Assembly: GCF_002368195.1 (NCBI RefSeq)
Contig: NZ_AP018178.1
Span: 4,131,421 to 4,195,420, forward strand
Length of the DNA stretch: 64,000 nt
Source: Calothrix sp. NIES-2100
Lineage (GTDB): Bacteria > Cyanobacteriota > Cyanobacteriia > Cyanobacteriales > Nostocaceae
Direction of reading: 5' to 3'
The notes under the pieces were generated by a model that was not told where the DNA came from, ran no database searches, and saw only the letters and a program-made list of their open reading frames with translations. A program made the position numbers and the translations under genes. Numbering within the stretch: the stretch's first letter is position 1; every line of letters starts with the position of its first letter. This document shows positions 54,832 to 62,621 of this stretch, one piece after another.

Positions 54832-56106
54832 TTACTTGAGTGCTTGAGCGATCGCGGCGGAAAGTGATTCGTTGACTGCTTGCTTCAATAAGTCGGCTTT
54901 GTCGGTACGCTCCCAGGGCAAGTCTAAATCATTGCGTCCAAAATGACCGTAAGCCGCGACGTCCTGATAAAAACGTCCGCCTCTTTCATTTGGCAGGTTG
55001 CGTAAATTGAAAGCATGGATAATTCCTGCTGGTCGCAGTTCAAAATGCTTTTTGACTAATTCCAGCAAAATTTCATCATCGACTTTGCCAGTCCCAAAGG
55101 TATCTAGGAAAATGCTCACAGGACGCGCTACACCAATGGCGTAACTTAGCTGCACTTCACATTTTTCTGCTAAACCTGCGGCGACAATATTTTTAGCCAC
55201 ATAACGCGCTGCATAAGCCGCAGAACGGTCTACTTTGGTGGGGTCTTTGCCAGAAAAAGCGCCGCCGCCATGACGGGAATAACCACCGTAGGTGTCTACA
55301 ATGATTTTCCGTCCTGTCAGACCAGAGTCGCCTTGTGGACCACCAATAACAAATTTGCCAGTGGGATTGACCAAAAAACGTGTCTCGTGGTCTGGTTTAA
55401 TTTCAATGTCGCCAAACACAGGTTCAACTACTGCTGTCCACAAATCTTCTTTGATTTTGGCTTGGACTGCGGCTTCATCCGTGATTTCCCCAATGCTAGC
55501 TGTATGTTGGGTGGAAATCAGAATTGTATCAATACCTACTGGTCGCCCATCTTCATATATGACGGTAACTTGGGTTTTGCCGTCGGGGCGTAGGTAAGAT
55601 AAATCACCTGTTTTGCGAACTGCTGCTAGCCGCCGCGCAATGCGGTGGGCAAGACTAATCGGCAAGGGAATCAATTCTGGTGTTTCGTTGCTGGCAAAAC
55701 CGAACATAATCCCTTGGTCGCCTGCACCAATGGAGTCGAATAGTTCATCACTATCTTCAGAGCGGGTTTCTTGAGCAGTGTTCACACCTTGGGCAATATC
55801 AGGTGATTGTTCATCTAACGCCACTAGTACGCTGGTACTGTTGGATGAGAAGCCGTTATCAGCATTGGTATAGCCAATTTCGGCAATTTTCTTGCGGGCG
55901 AGATTGACATAGTTAACATTGGCTTTCGTGGTAATTTCACCTGTAATTAGCACCAACCCAGTATTAACCACTACTTCAGCCGCTACACGACTGGTGGGGT
56001 CTTGTGTCAGTAAGGCATCAAGAATCGTATCAGAAATCTGATCGCAGATTTTATCTGGATGACCTTCGGTAACTGACTCGGAGGTAAAAAGATATCTACT
56101 AGACAA
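54832..56106 (-). CDS. metK: S-adenosylmethionine synthetase (methionine adenosyltransferase)
   Basis: Makes S-adenosylmethionine from methionine and ATP. From the TTG start at 56106 the protein has 424 residues, the usual cyanobacterial length, and begins SSRYLFTSESVTEGHPDKICDQISD, the family N-terminus with the catalytic His and metal-binding Asp. Further signatures are GAGDQGIMFGFA (MetK signature 1) and GGGAFSGKDPTKVDRSAAY (signature 2, P-loop-like). An open frame extends 33 codons further upstream, but without ATG, and the excess residues do not belong to the family. GGAGG is spaced 7 bases before the TTG, which decides the start. The gene is expressed alone and ends at a clear terminator. 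Confidence 0.96.
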   Translation of the reverse strand: MSSRYLFTSESVTEGHPDKICDQISDTILDALLTQDPTSRVAAEVVVNTGLVLITGEITTKANVNYVNLARKKIAEIGYTNADNGFSSNSTSVLVALDEQSPDIAQGVNTAQETRSEDSDELFDSIGAGDQGIMFGFASNETPELIPLPISLAHRIARRLAAVRKTGDLSYLRPDGKTQVTVIYEDGRPVGIDTILISTQHTASIGEITDEAAVQAKIKEDLWTAVVEPVFGDIEIKPDHETRFLVNPTGKFVIGGPQGDSGLTGRKIIVDTYGGYSRHGGGAFSGKDPTKVDRSAAYAARYVAKNIVAAGLAEKCEVQLSYAIGVARPVSIFLDTFGTGKVDDEILLELVKKHFELRPAGIIHAFNLRNLPNERGGRFYQDVAAYGHFGRNDLDLPWERTDKADLLKQAVNESLSAAIAQALK

Positions 56107-56113
56107 AGGTATT

Positions 56114-56118
56114 CCTCC
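56114..56118 (-). promoter_or_regulatory. Ribosome binding site of metK (GGAGG) before a TTG start
   Basis: AAGGAGG on the minus strand, 7 bases before the TTG at 56106. It is the only strong site near the conserved N-terminus. Confidence 0.8.
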
Positions 56119-56223
56119 TTCATTGAGTGTTTCACTGAGTAAATTTAACTCATCCCCAGGAATTAATCTGGGTGATTGAGCGTCAGTTGTTTTTGCTACT
56201 GACAATCACAACTTACCACTCAC

Positions 56224-56278
56224 GGGCGGGGCTTGACTTTCCTCCTATCTCTAAAAGAGAAGGACTCAAACCCCACCC
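56224..56278 (-). promoter_or_regulatory. Long hairpin in the metK upstream region
   Basis: GGGTGGGGTTTGA and TCAAGCCCCGCCC (minus strand, 56278-56266 and 56236-56224) form a 13-bp stem with two G-U pairs. The enclosed 29 bases include TCCTTCTC...GAGATAGGA, which can pair partly. The G-U pairs form only in RNA transcribed toward metK; on the other strand they would be A-C mismatches. It lies about 120 bp upstream of the metK start, inside the 393-bp prk-metK gap. It may be a leader structure or a dispersed repeat. Confidence 0.5.
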
Positions 56279-56442
56279 TTCTTGGTGATTATTTAGCTCA
56301 GTTACTCTAATTTCTGAAATCATAACAATATTTACACATTAAATAGTTGGTCTGTTCTTAACTTTTCGACAACTTATTACTGGTATTAAATACTTTTTAC
56401 AAAAAAATATATATTTTTGGGTAAAAATGTTTTTTGGCACAC

Positions 56443-56473
56443 AAAAAAAGGGAGATACCCTCAAGCACCCCCC
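56443..56473 (-). terminator. Possible terminator of prk
   Basis: Minus-strand GGGGG...CTCCC with G-U pairing, or the shorter GGG TATCT CCC, is directly followed by a run of seven U. It begins 27 bp after the prk stop. The stem is weak but the U-tract is convincing. Confidence 0.45.
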
Positions 56474-56499
56474 AAAGCTTTGACACAAATACTGCTGTT

Positions 56500-57504
56500 T
56501 TAAACTTGAACTGCTAATTTGGCTTCCTTTGCTGTTAAACGCTCGTAAGCATCGCGCATTTTCAACCCAGTTAGGACTTGGAACAAACCAGTTCCATTAT
56601 TGGAACCTGGATACTCACGGTGCTGGAGTAACAAGTGAGTCATCTCACCTTGGTATTTGGTAGATGTTTTGCTCAGATGGGTTTCGATGTAAATCACTTC
56701 TTCTAAATTGTCGAATTGACCGTCTACTTCCAATACTGAGACGTAACGACCGTAGTAAACATCTGAACCATAGTACAGTTGCATACCAGGGTAGGAGCAA
56801 GTCAGCTTCCGTCCGCAAGGTGTCCAGTTAATTGTTGATCCTTCATCAAAGAGGTAGGTTGGCTCAAAGCCGTCTTTACCTTCCCTTTGGAGCATCCGCA
56901 CCCGCAGGACTTTGCGCTCTGTGTCGTTTTTAATTAAGTTGGTGGGTAATACTTGCAGAACTACATCAGCAAATTCTCTTTGTGGTTCAATAAACTTATC
57001 AAAGTCAGGCTTACGGGAATTGATTTGCGCTAAGACATCTTCATAGCGGTGACCTCTTTCGGCCATGTCTCGCTGAATCTTCCAAGCAATTTTGACTTCG
57101 TCGCTGATATCGAAATAAACACTGAAGTCAATTAGCTCACGCACCCGCTCATCATATAAAGGATGCAGCCCTTCCACTACTATGATGTGATTCGGCTCGA
57201 TCCGCTCTGGTGGATCGATCATACCGGTTTCGTGGTTGTAAATCGGCTTATCAATTGCTTGACCATTTTTGAGCGCTTTAATTTGCTCATACATCAGGTC
57301 AAAGTTGTTCGCCCTAGGATCAAGAGCAGTAATTCCTGTTTCTTTGCGCTGTTTGCGATCTAGGGAATGATAGTCATCTAAACAGATAACTGTCATTAAA
57401 TCTTCCCCAAACAAATCGATTAAACGACGCAAAAACGTAGATTTACCGCATCCAGAGTCTCCAGCTACTCCAATTAGTACCACACGTTCCGGCTTACTTG
57501 TCAT
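56500..57504 (-). CDS. prk: Phosphoribulokinase
   Basis: Calvin-cycle enzyme that phosphorylates ribulose 5-phosphate to ribulose 1,5-bisphosphate, the RuBisCO substrate. The 334-residue protein has the Walker A loop GVAGDSGCGKSTFLRRL, and both redox cysteines of the oxygenic-phototroph type are present: Cys19 in the P-loop and Cys41 in VICLDDYH. These allow inactivation in the dark, and binding in the GAPDH-CP12-PRK complex. The catalytic Asp is in DDYHSLDRKQRKETG, and EGLHPLYD is the ribulose-5-P region. AGAGGAGA precedes the ATG. The gene is separated from metK by 393 bp. Confidence 0.97.
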   Translation of the reverse strand: MTSKPERVVLIGVAGDSGCGKSTFLRRLIDLFGEDLMTVICLDDYHSLDRKQRKETGITALDPRANNFDLMYEQIKALKNGQAIDKPIYNHETGMIDPPERIEPNHIIVVEGLHPLYDERVRELIDFSVYFDISDEVKIAWKIQRDMAERGHRYEDVLAQINSRKPDFDKFIEPQREFADVVLQVLPTNLIKNDTERKVLRVRMLQREGKDGFEPTYLFDEGSTINWTPCGRKLTCSYPGMQLYYGSDVYYGRYVSVLEVDGQFDNLEEVIYIETHLSKTSTKYQGEMTHLLLQHREYPGSNNGTGLFQVLTGLKMRDAYERLTAKEAKLAVQV

Positions 57505-58146
57505 AAATCTCCTCTAGATACTAAAAAATGTGTCAATCAATAATTTTTCACACAGCAGATTTTGAAGCCAAAAGTTTACCCATTGGTTTTTCCGGCGTTC
57601 TTATTACCCACAGCGCCATAAGAAGTCAAGCGCGTATACAACTATAGTAATAGTTATTACTCGCCTGCCTAGCCTGAATTTGTTGCTGGTAAGTATTTAA
57701 TCCTAGTGGTATATTTGATTTTAACAGAAGGGGTTATCCTATACAAGTTTACTGTCAGGAAGAATCAAATGGTTCATCAATCATCTTGATGATTTAGTTG
57801 CTAATTTCAATAGACATCTCTTCACTAGCACAAGCAGCCAGGTAAAGACTGCTAGTTGTTTGTGTGCCTATTAATCAAGTTTATAATGTATGGTTTTATT
57901 CGGCCACAAAATTTTGGCAATTTCCGCATTTTAATTTGCGATCGCGTAATATCCCAGAGATTCATCAGCCAAAATCTATCCCAAGAATGAGTTAGCAAGT
58001 TGCATTAAACAATCTCGGTTGTCATCTGTGACACCAGGGTATTCCTGGGTTATGGGTAATTTGTGTTGGCATAGACGCGATCGCAGCTACACTGACGAGA
58101 ATGCCTAAAGCTGAACCCGCAGGGTATAACAAAGGACTCATCACTC
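57505..58146. other. Intergenic region upstream of prk
   Basis: The first part of the 1.5-kb gap between prk and petH, AT-rich, with one HIP1 site near 58079. It must contain the prk promoter. No gene was found before the tnpB remnant. Confidence 0.5.
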
Positions 58147-58390
58147 ATGAAGCTTTACAAAAAACACAAACTGACAATATCTAAACTGCATCGACGAATT
58201 ACTAATATACCTAAAGATGCCACGCACAAGGCAACTACATTTTTTGCAAAAACTACGCAGTAATTGATGCGCAAAATGAATACTTCCGGGATGTGGAAAA
58301 ATCATCGGTTAACTGGGAACGGAGAGTGATGCCAATTTCTCTGAATTTCCCAGACAAGTAAAATATAAAGTAATTAGATCTGGTGTAACT
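58147..58390 (+). pseudogene. Degenerate IS200/IS605-family tnpB fragment
   Basis: From an ATG at 58147 the translation MKLYKKHKLTISKLHRRITN... to AKTTQ, ending in a stop at 58261, resembles the TnpB segment LHRRI.NIRKDA.HKATT..AK. After a frame change the sequence reads NTSGMWKNHRL (TnpB: N.SGM.KNH.LA), then after another frame change SDANFSEFPRQVKYKVI (TnpB: SDA.F.EFRRQ..YK). The zinc-finger and RuvC ends are gone. This is a decayed transposase-associated nuclease with at least two frameshifts, left behind between prk and petH. Confidence 0.78.
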
Positions 58391-58434
58391 GCCTTCTTGC
58401 TTGATGGATTTTACCGATTTTATCAAACTAGGCT

Positions 58435-58475
58435 GTTAACTGTTGACCGTTGACAGTTAACCGTCAGCGGTCAAC
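58435..58475. repeat. Overlapping, mutually exclusive hairpins
   Basis: GTTAACTGT (58435-58443) pairs with ACAGTTAAC (58453-58461), and GTTGACCG (58442-58449) pairs with CGGTCAAC (58468-58475). The two stems share bases, so only one can form at a time. The sequence is made from TGTTGAC-like heptamers, so it may be a repeat. Confidence 0.55.
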
Positions 58476-58507
58476 GAACTTCATGAGCGACTGTGCAATT
58501 TAAAAGC

Positions 58508-58636
58508 CTAATAGCTTAATACTGGACGAGATTTAAATGCATCTGGTAAATCTGGAACGCCAGTTGCTCTAATTAAGGAGCCAATCCGCTCTTGCAAGTT
58601 AAGAGACTTGAAGGAACTGGCGTGAAACCCCTGCAT
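58508..58636 (-). CDS. Doubtful small ORF upstream of petH
   Basis: A 42-codon frame with ATG at 58636 (MQGFHASSFKSLNLQERIG to RPVLSY). Its composition looks protein-like and the frame stays open about 27 codons further upstream (CIFIVEPLTL), so it could be the end of a lost gene. There is no ribosome site. The arms ACGCCAGTT / AACTGGCGT (58557-58623) form a 9-bp inverted repeat within it, which argues for a structured non-coding element instead. Confidence 0.25.
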   Translation of the reverse strand: MQGFHASSFKSLNLQERIGSLIRATGVPDLPDAFKSRPVLSY

Positions 58637-59025
58637 CAGAGTCAGTGGCTCAACAATAAAAATGCACGGTTGGCTAAATGCTACTTAGATATCATAGTAT
58701 ATTTGATAACATATTTAAAGAAGAATTAAGTAACCGTAGCGATATTTGTTCAGTTCGGGGAGTATCAATTCACAAAAAAACATTAAATTGACTCATTATT
58801 AACATTCTCTAGAAGACTTATCCTCTAACTTAGAAGGTGAACAGGTGTGTGTTTGGGCTGCCTGCTTGTCTTTGGTGAGTGTACTTAGCAAGGCGTAATT
58901 TCTTGATGCCATTTTCCTTCTTTGCCAGTTTTGTGATGCGAAAATCCGGTAAACTAAAGCTGGCTAGTGATAGGAAAAGTTTTTTTTTGAAAAACGGTTA
59001 AGTAAACATCGGAGTGGTAGAAGGA
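58637..59025. other. petH upstream region
   Basis: Gene-free sequence directly before petH. In related cyanobacteria petH has several promoters, including an NtcA-dependent one, but no clean GTA-N8-TAC site was seen here. GGAG lies 12 bases before the chosen ATG. Confidence 0.5.
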
Positions 59026-60345
59026 ATGAACAAACAAGGTGCTGTTGAGGGTGCTGCCAACACAGAATTAGGTAGCCGCGTCTTCGTATACGAAGTGGTG
59101 GGTTTGCGTCAGAACGAACAAACTGACCAAACGAACTACCAAATTCGTAACAGTGGCAGTGTGTTCATCAGAGTGCCTTACAACCGCATGAATCAAGAAA
59201 TGCGACGTATCACTCGCCTAGGCGGCAAAATTGTTAGCATTCAAAGAGCAAGTGCTCTACAGCAATTCAATGGAAAAGCCTCATTGGGGATTGCTAACAG
59301 TGAAGTGAACGATATAGCTACCTCTGGGAATACTGCTAACATTGAGGGCAATGGTCAAGCCACACCTGTGAATGCACCAGCTGAAGAACAGCTTAAGAAG
59401 AAGGATCAAAAAGGCAACACCATGACTCAAGCGAGATCCAAAAAAGACGCACACGCTGATGTTCCTGTAAACACGTATCGTCCCAATGCACCTTTTATTG
59501 GGAAGTGTATATCTAACGAGCCGTTAGTCCAAGAAGGTGGGATCGGTATTGTTCAACACATCAAGTTTGACCTGACTGGCAGTAATTTGAAATATATAGA
59601 AGGTCAAAGTATTGGCATTATCCCACCAGGAGTAGACAAGAACGGCAAGCCGGAAAAACTCAGACTTTATTCCATCGCCTCAACTCGTCATGGCGATGAT
59701 GTCGATGACAAAACAGTATCACTGTGTGTGCGCCAGTTGGAGTATAAGCACCCAGAAACAGGCGAAACAGTCTACGGTGTTTGCTCAACTCACCTGTGTT
59801 TCTTAGAACCAGGAGCAGATGTCAAAATTACAGGGCCAGTGGGTAAGGAAATGTTATTACCCAGCGACCCCGATGCTAACGTTATCATGATGGCAACCGG
59901 AACAGGTATTGCGCCGATGCGGGCTTACCTGTGGCGCCAGTTTAAGGATAAAGAAAGAGCAGCGAATCCTGAGTACCAGTTCAAGGGATTTTCTTGGCTA
60001 ATATTTGGTGTACCCACAACTCCTAACATTCTGTATAAGGAAGAATTGGAAGAAATGCAGGCGAAGTATCCGGATAACTTCCGCCTCACTTACGCTATCA
60101 GCCGGGAACAAAAGAATCCCCAAGGTGGCAGAATGTACATTCAAGACCGAGTTGCAGAACACGCAGACGAGCTGTGGCAGTTGATTAAACAAGAAAAAAC
60201 CCACACCTACATCTGCGGTTTGCGGGGTATGGAAGATGGAATCGATGCGGCGTTGACTGCTGCTGCGGCGAAGGAAGGAGTTACCTGGAGTGATTACCAG
60301 AAGGAACTCAAGAAAGCTGGGCGCTGGCACGTAGAAACTTACTAA
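59026..60345 (+). CDS. petH: Ferredoxin-NADP+ reductase with CpcD-like domain
   Basis: Transfers electrons from photosystem I-reduced ferredoxin to NADP+. In respiration and in heterocysts it can run in reverse. The 439-residue protein has three parts. First is an N-terminal CpcD-like phycobilisome-linker domain (residues 14-80, GSRVFVYEVVGLRQNEQTDQ and MNQEMRRITRLGGKIVSI). Then comes a variable hinge (80-150), and finally the catalytic FNR with FAD-binding RLYSIAS, GVCSTHLC, NADP-binding TGTGIAPMRAYLWR, ICGLRGMEDGID and the C-terminal WHVETY with the stacking tyrosine. ATG at 59026 is used; a GTG at 59014 is in frame. The long form binds phycobilisomes. Confidence 0.96.
   Translation: MNKQGAVEGAANTELGSRVFVYEVVGLRQNEQTDQTNYQIRNSGSVFIRVPYNRMNQEMRRITRLGGKIVSIQRASALQQFNGKASLGIANSEVNDIATSGNTANIEGNGQATPVNAPAEEQLKKKDQKGNTMTQARSKKDAHADVPVNTYRPNAPFIGKCISNEPLVQEGGIGIVQHIKFDLTGSNLKYIEGQSIGIIPPGVDKNGKPEKLRLYSIASTRHGDDVDDKTVSLCVRQLEYKHPETGETVYGVCSTHLCFLEPGADVKITGPVGKEMLLPSDPDANVIMMATGTGIAPMRAYLWRQFKDKERAANPEYQFKGFSWLIFGVPTTPNILYKEELEEMQAKYPDNFRLTYAISREQKNPQGGRMYIQDRVAEHADELWQLIKQEKTHTYICGLRGMEDGIDAALTAAAAKEGVTWSDYQKELKKAGRWHVETY
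59422..59424 (+). promoter_or_regulatory. petH: Probable internal translation start for the short FNR isoform
   Basis: ATG at 59422 (MTQARSKK) lies in the hinge between the CpcD-like and catalytic domains, with AAGGAT and AAAGG upstream. In Synechocystis an internal start at the corresponding Met makes the short isoform FNR-S, which lacks the linker domain and is favoured under nitrogen or carbon stress. Confidence 0.6.
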
Positions 60346-60354
60346 TTTCGTCAA

Positions 60355-60421
60355 TAGTCATTAGTCAATAGTCATTAGTCATTGGTTTTAGACAAATGAC
60401 GAAGGACAAATGACAAATGAT
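60355..60421. repeat. Heptamer repeats after petH
   Basis: GTCAATA and GTCATTA units, then ACAAATG units, in the 86 bp after petH. Non-coding. Confidence 0.8.
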
Positions 60422-60431
60422 AAAACATAAC

Positions 60432-60462
60432 TTGTAGGGTGGGCGAACAGCTCACCCTACAA
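60432..60462. repeat. TTGTAGGGTG hairpin between petH and hom
   Basis: TTGTAGGGTG (60432-60441) and CACCCTACAA (60453-60462) form a perfect 10-bp stem. The longest open frame of hom starts inside it (60439), which shows that this upstream start is not the real one. It is probably a dispersed repeat and could also terminate petH transcription. Confidence 0.7.
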
Positions 60463-60492
60463 TTGTTAGTGGTGAAATTTGGTAAAAAAGTT

Positions 60493-61791
60493 GTGGGTGT
60501 GAAGCTAGGAATACTGGGATTAGGGACTGTAGGGACGGGTACTGTACAGTTGTTACAAGATACAACTGGGCGTCACCCGTTATTGCAAGAAATAGAAATA
60601 TATCGAGTGGGAGTGCGATCGCCTGATAAACTCCGGAATGTAGAACTACCAGCAGGTGTAGTAACTACAGATTTAGAAGCTATAGTCAACGATCCACAGG
60701 TAGATATAGTGGTGGAGGTGATGGGTGGATTAGAACCAGCGCGATCGCTAATTCTCCAAGCGATCAAAAACGGTAAGCATGTTGTCACCGCCAATAAAGC
60801 TGCGATCGCCCGTTTTGGCAATGAAATCTTCACAAGTGCCAATCAAGCTGGAGTATACGTCTTACTAGAAGCCGCAGTTGGTGGTGGTATCCCTGTGATT
60901 CAACCCCTGAAGCAGTCTTTAAGTGTCAACCGCATTCACACAGTTACGGGTATTGTCAATGGTACTACCAACTACATCCTGACAAGGATGCAGCAAGAAG
61001 GCAGCAATTTTGAGGATGTATTAGCTGATGCGCAAAGATTGGGCTACGCTGAGGCAGATCCCACCGCTGATGTGGATGGTTTAGATGCAGGCGATAAAAT
61101 TGCCATCCTCGCCTCATTAGCCTTTGGTGGACGCATTCACCTGGAAGATGTTTATTGTGAGGGAATTCGCCAAGTTAGTAAGACAGATATTGCCTATGCG
61201 GAGAAATTAGGCTTTGTGATTAAATTACTAGCGATCGCCAAACTTCATGCCCAGGACACCTCAAAGCTATCTGTAAGAGTTCATCCTACCTTACTACCTA
61301 AAGCACATCCCTTAGCTAGCATCAACGGCGTGTATAACGCGATTTTGGTGGAAGGCGAACCAATTGGGCAGGTAATGTTTTTTGGCCCTGGTGCTGGTGC
61401 TGGGGCGACTGCTAGTGCCGTCACATCAGATATCTTAAATCTAGTGGCAACACTCAAAACAGAAACAGCCAGCACTGCAAAACCCAATCCTCTTTTAGCT
61501 TGTAGGCATCAAGACTACTGTCAAATTGCACCCATAGCAGAACTAGTAACTCGCTTTTATACCCGGTTCCTCACTAAAGATCAATCAGGAGTAATTGGCA
61601 AACTAGGTACTTGCTTTGGCAATTATGGCGTTAGCTTAGAGTCAGTTGTTCAAACTGGTTTTCAGGGAGAACTAGCAGAAATTGTTGTAGTTACCCACGA
61701 TGTGAAAGAAGGTGACTTTCGCCAAGCTTTGACAGAAATTCGTAACTTGGAAGCAATAGATAGTATTCCTAGCTTACTGCGTGTACTGTGA
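60493..61791 (+). CDS. hom: Homoserine dehydrogenase
   Basis: Reduces aspartate semialdehyde to homoserine with NAD(P)H, the branch point toward threonine, isoleucine and methionine. The 432-residue monofunctional enzyme has the nucleotide motif GILGLGTVGTGTV at the start, VVEVMGGLEPARSLI and VTANKAAIA (catalytic Lys region), GIVNGTTNYILTRM (the NGTxNYIL signature), GYAEADPTADVDGLDAGDKIAILA, and a C-terminal ACT domain (GVIGKLGTCFGNYGVSLESVVQTG) for threonine feedback. The start is GTG at 60493 (GVKLGILGLG); upstream frame lies in a hairpin repeat. It is 147 bp after petH on the same strand. Confidence 0.94.
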   Translation: MGVKLGILGLGTVGTGTVQLLQDTTGRHPLLQEIEIYRVGVRSPDKLRNVELPAGVVTTDLEAIVNDPQVDIVVEVMGGLEPARSLILQAIKNGKHVVTANKAAIARFGNEIFTSANQAGVYVLLEAAVGGGIPVIQPLKQSLSVNRIHTVTGIVNGTTNYILTRMQQEGSNFEDVLADAQRLGYAEADPTADVDGLDAGDKIAILASLAFGGRIHLEDVYCEGIRQVSKTDIAYAEKLGFVIKLLAIAKLHAQDTSKLSVRVHPTLLPKAHPLASINGVYNAILVEGEPIGQVMFFGPGAGAGATASAVTSDILNLVATLKTETASTAKPNPLLACRHQDYCQIAPIAELVTRFYTRFLTKDQSGVIGKLGTCFGNYGVSLESVVQTGFQGELAEIVVVTHDVKEGDFRQALTEIRNLEAIDSIPSLLRVL

Positions 61792-62036
61792 GGGAATAGG
61801 GGAGAATAATTCATAGCGAAGTTTGCTATTGCAAAACTTATGGGTTAGAGATAAAAACCCTCACCTTTAAATCTATGGATTTATGCTTTCTCCCCTTTTA
61901 CTCAAAGGCTGCTTTTTTATTAGCAATAAAACATAGCCTTGACACAATATTGACATAAATTGCACACAACTTTTTGAATAATAAATGAGTCTAACCAATT
62001 AACAAATTCACACTCATCGTAATTTGGTGCAAAATT

Positions 62037-62522
62037 ATGATTGTCCGTAAAATTAGCTTGGTTGGTCTCTTAGCAGGATTAGTCGCAGCTTCTCTGAGTT
62101 CTGGTATCGCTGGAGCCGATACCCCTGGTAAGCATCCCTTATATCTCCATGCACGCAGCGATCTTCGGAAAGCTGAATTACTTCTGCAAGAACATGATGA
62201 GCCGAATGTAGTACATGAAACAAATATAGCTTATCAGCAGATTCATCAAGCCATCCAAGAGCTTGATAAAGCATCAGTTATAGACAAAAAAGATGTGCAA
62301 GATAATCCAAATGTTGATACTTCTGTTAAACATCTAGATAAGTTCCGGACTATTTATAAGCTGTTGCGTAGTGCAGAAAAAGACATATCCCCAGAAGAAG
62401 ACGCTCATGCAGCTATAGGTTGGCGTAACAGAGCCAAAGCTAATATTGAGCAAGCCAAGCGCAGTGTCGAGATGGCTGCTAGTAGAGATGTTATTGACGA
62501 TTTACGGAGTGAGAATTACTAA
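62037..62522 (+). CDS. Exported helical protein of unknown function
   Basis: A 161-residue protein with a signal peptide (MIVRKISLVGLLAGLVAASLSSGIAGA, probable cleavage after AGA or AGADT). The mature part is mainly alpha-helical and charged: HPLYLHARSDLRKAELLLQ, then NIAYQQIHQAIQELDKASVID and HAAIGWRNRAKANIEQAKRSVEMAASRDVIDDL. It may form a helical bundle in the periplasm. The HPxYLHARSDLR segment and the general plan occur in other cyanobacterial hypothetical proteins, but no function is known. A lipobox is absent. It stands between hom and the terminal membrane protein gene. Confidence 0.75.
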   Translation: MIVRKISLVGLLAGLVAASLSSGIAGADTPGKHPLYLHARSDLRKAELLLQEHDEPNVVHETNIAYQQIHQAIQELDKASVIDKKDVQDNPNVDTSVKHLDKFRTIYKLLRSAEKDISPEEDAHAAIGWRNRAKANIEQAKRSVEMAASRDVIDDLRSENY

Positions 62523-62558
62523 AATTCTCGGTTCATTGCTAAATTTTTGATAGGTTTT

Positions 62559-62608
62559 TAGTCAGGACTTTAGTGCAGGGTGAATCCAGGATTAAAGCCC
62601 TGATTACG
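62559..62608. repeat. Degenerate TTAGTCAGGACTT palindrome
   Basis: A TTAGTCAGGACTTTAGT...ATTAAAGCCCTGATTACG block, related to the repeat at 6844-6891, between the convergent genes. Confidence 0.55.
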
Positions 62609-62621
62609 AATTTAATCTCCC

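Noticed and set aside
56107..56499. SAM riboswitch before metK
   Set aside because: No match to a SAM-I/II/III/IV consensus by eye; kept only as an unassigned hairpin.
58637..59025. NtcA site upstream of petH
   Set aside because: Near matches lack the full GTA-N8-TAC palindrome and a correctly spaced -10.
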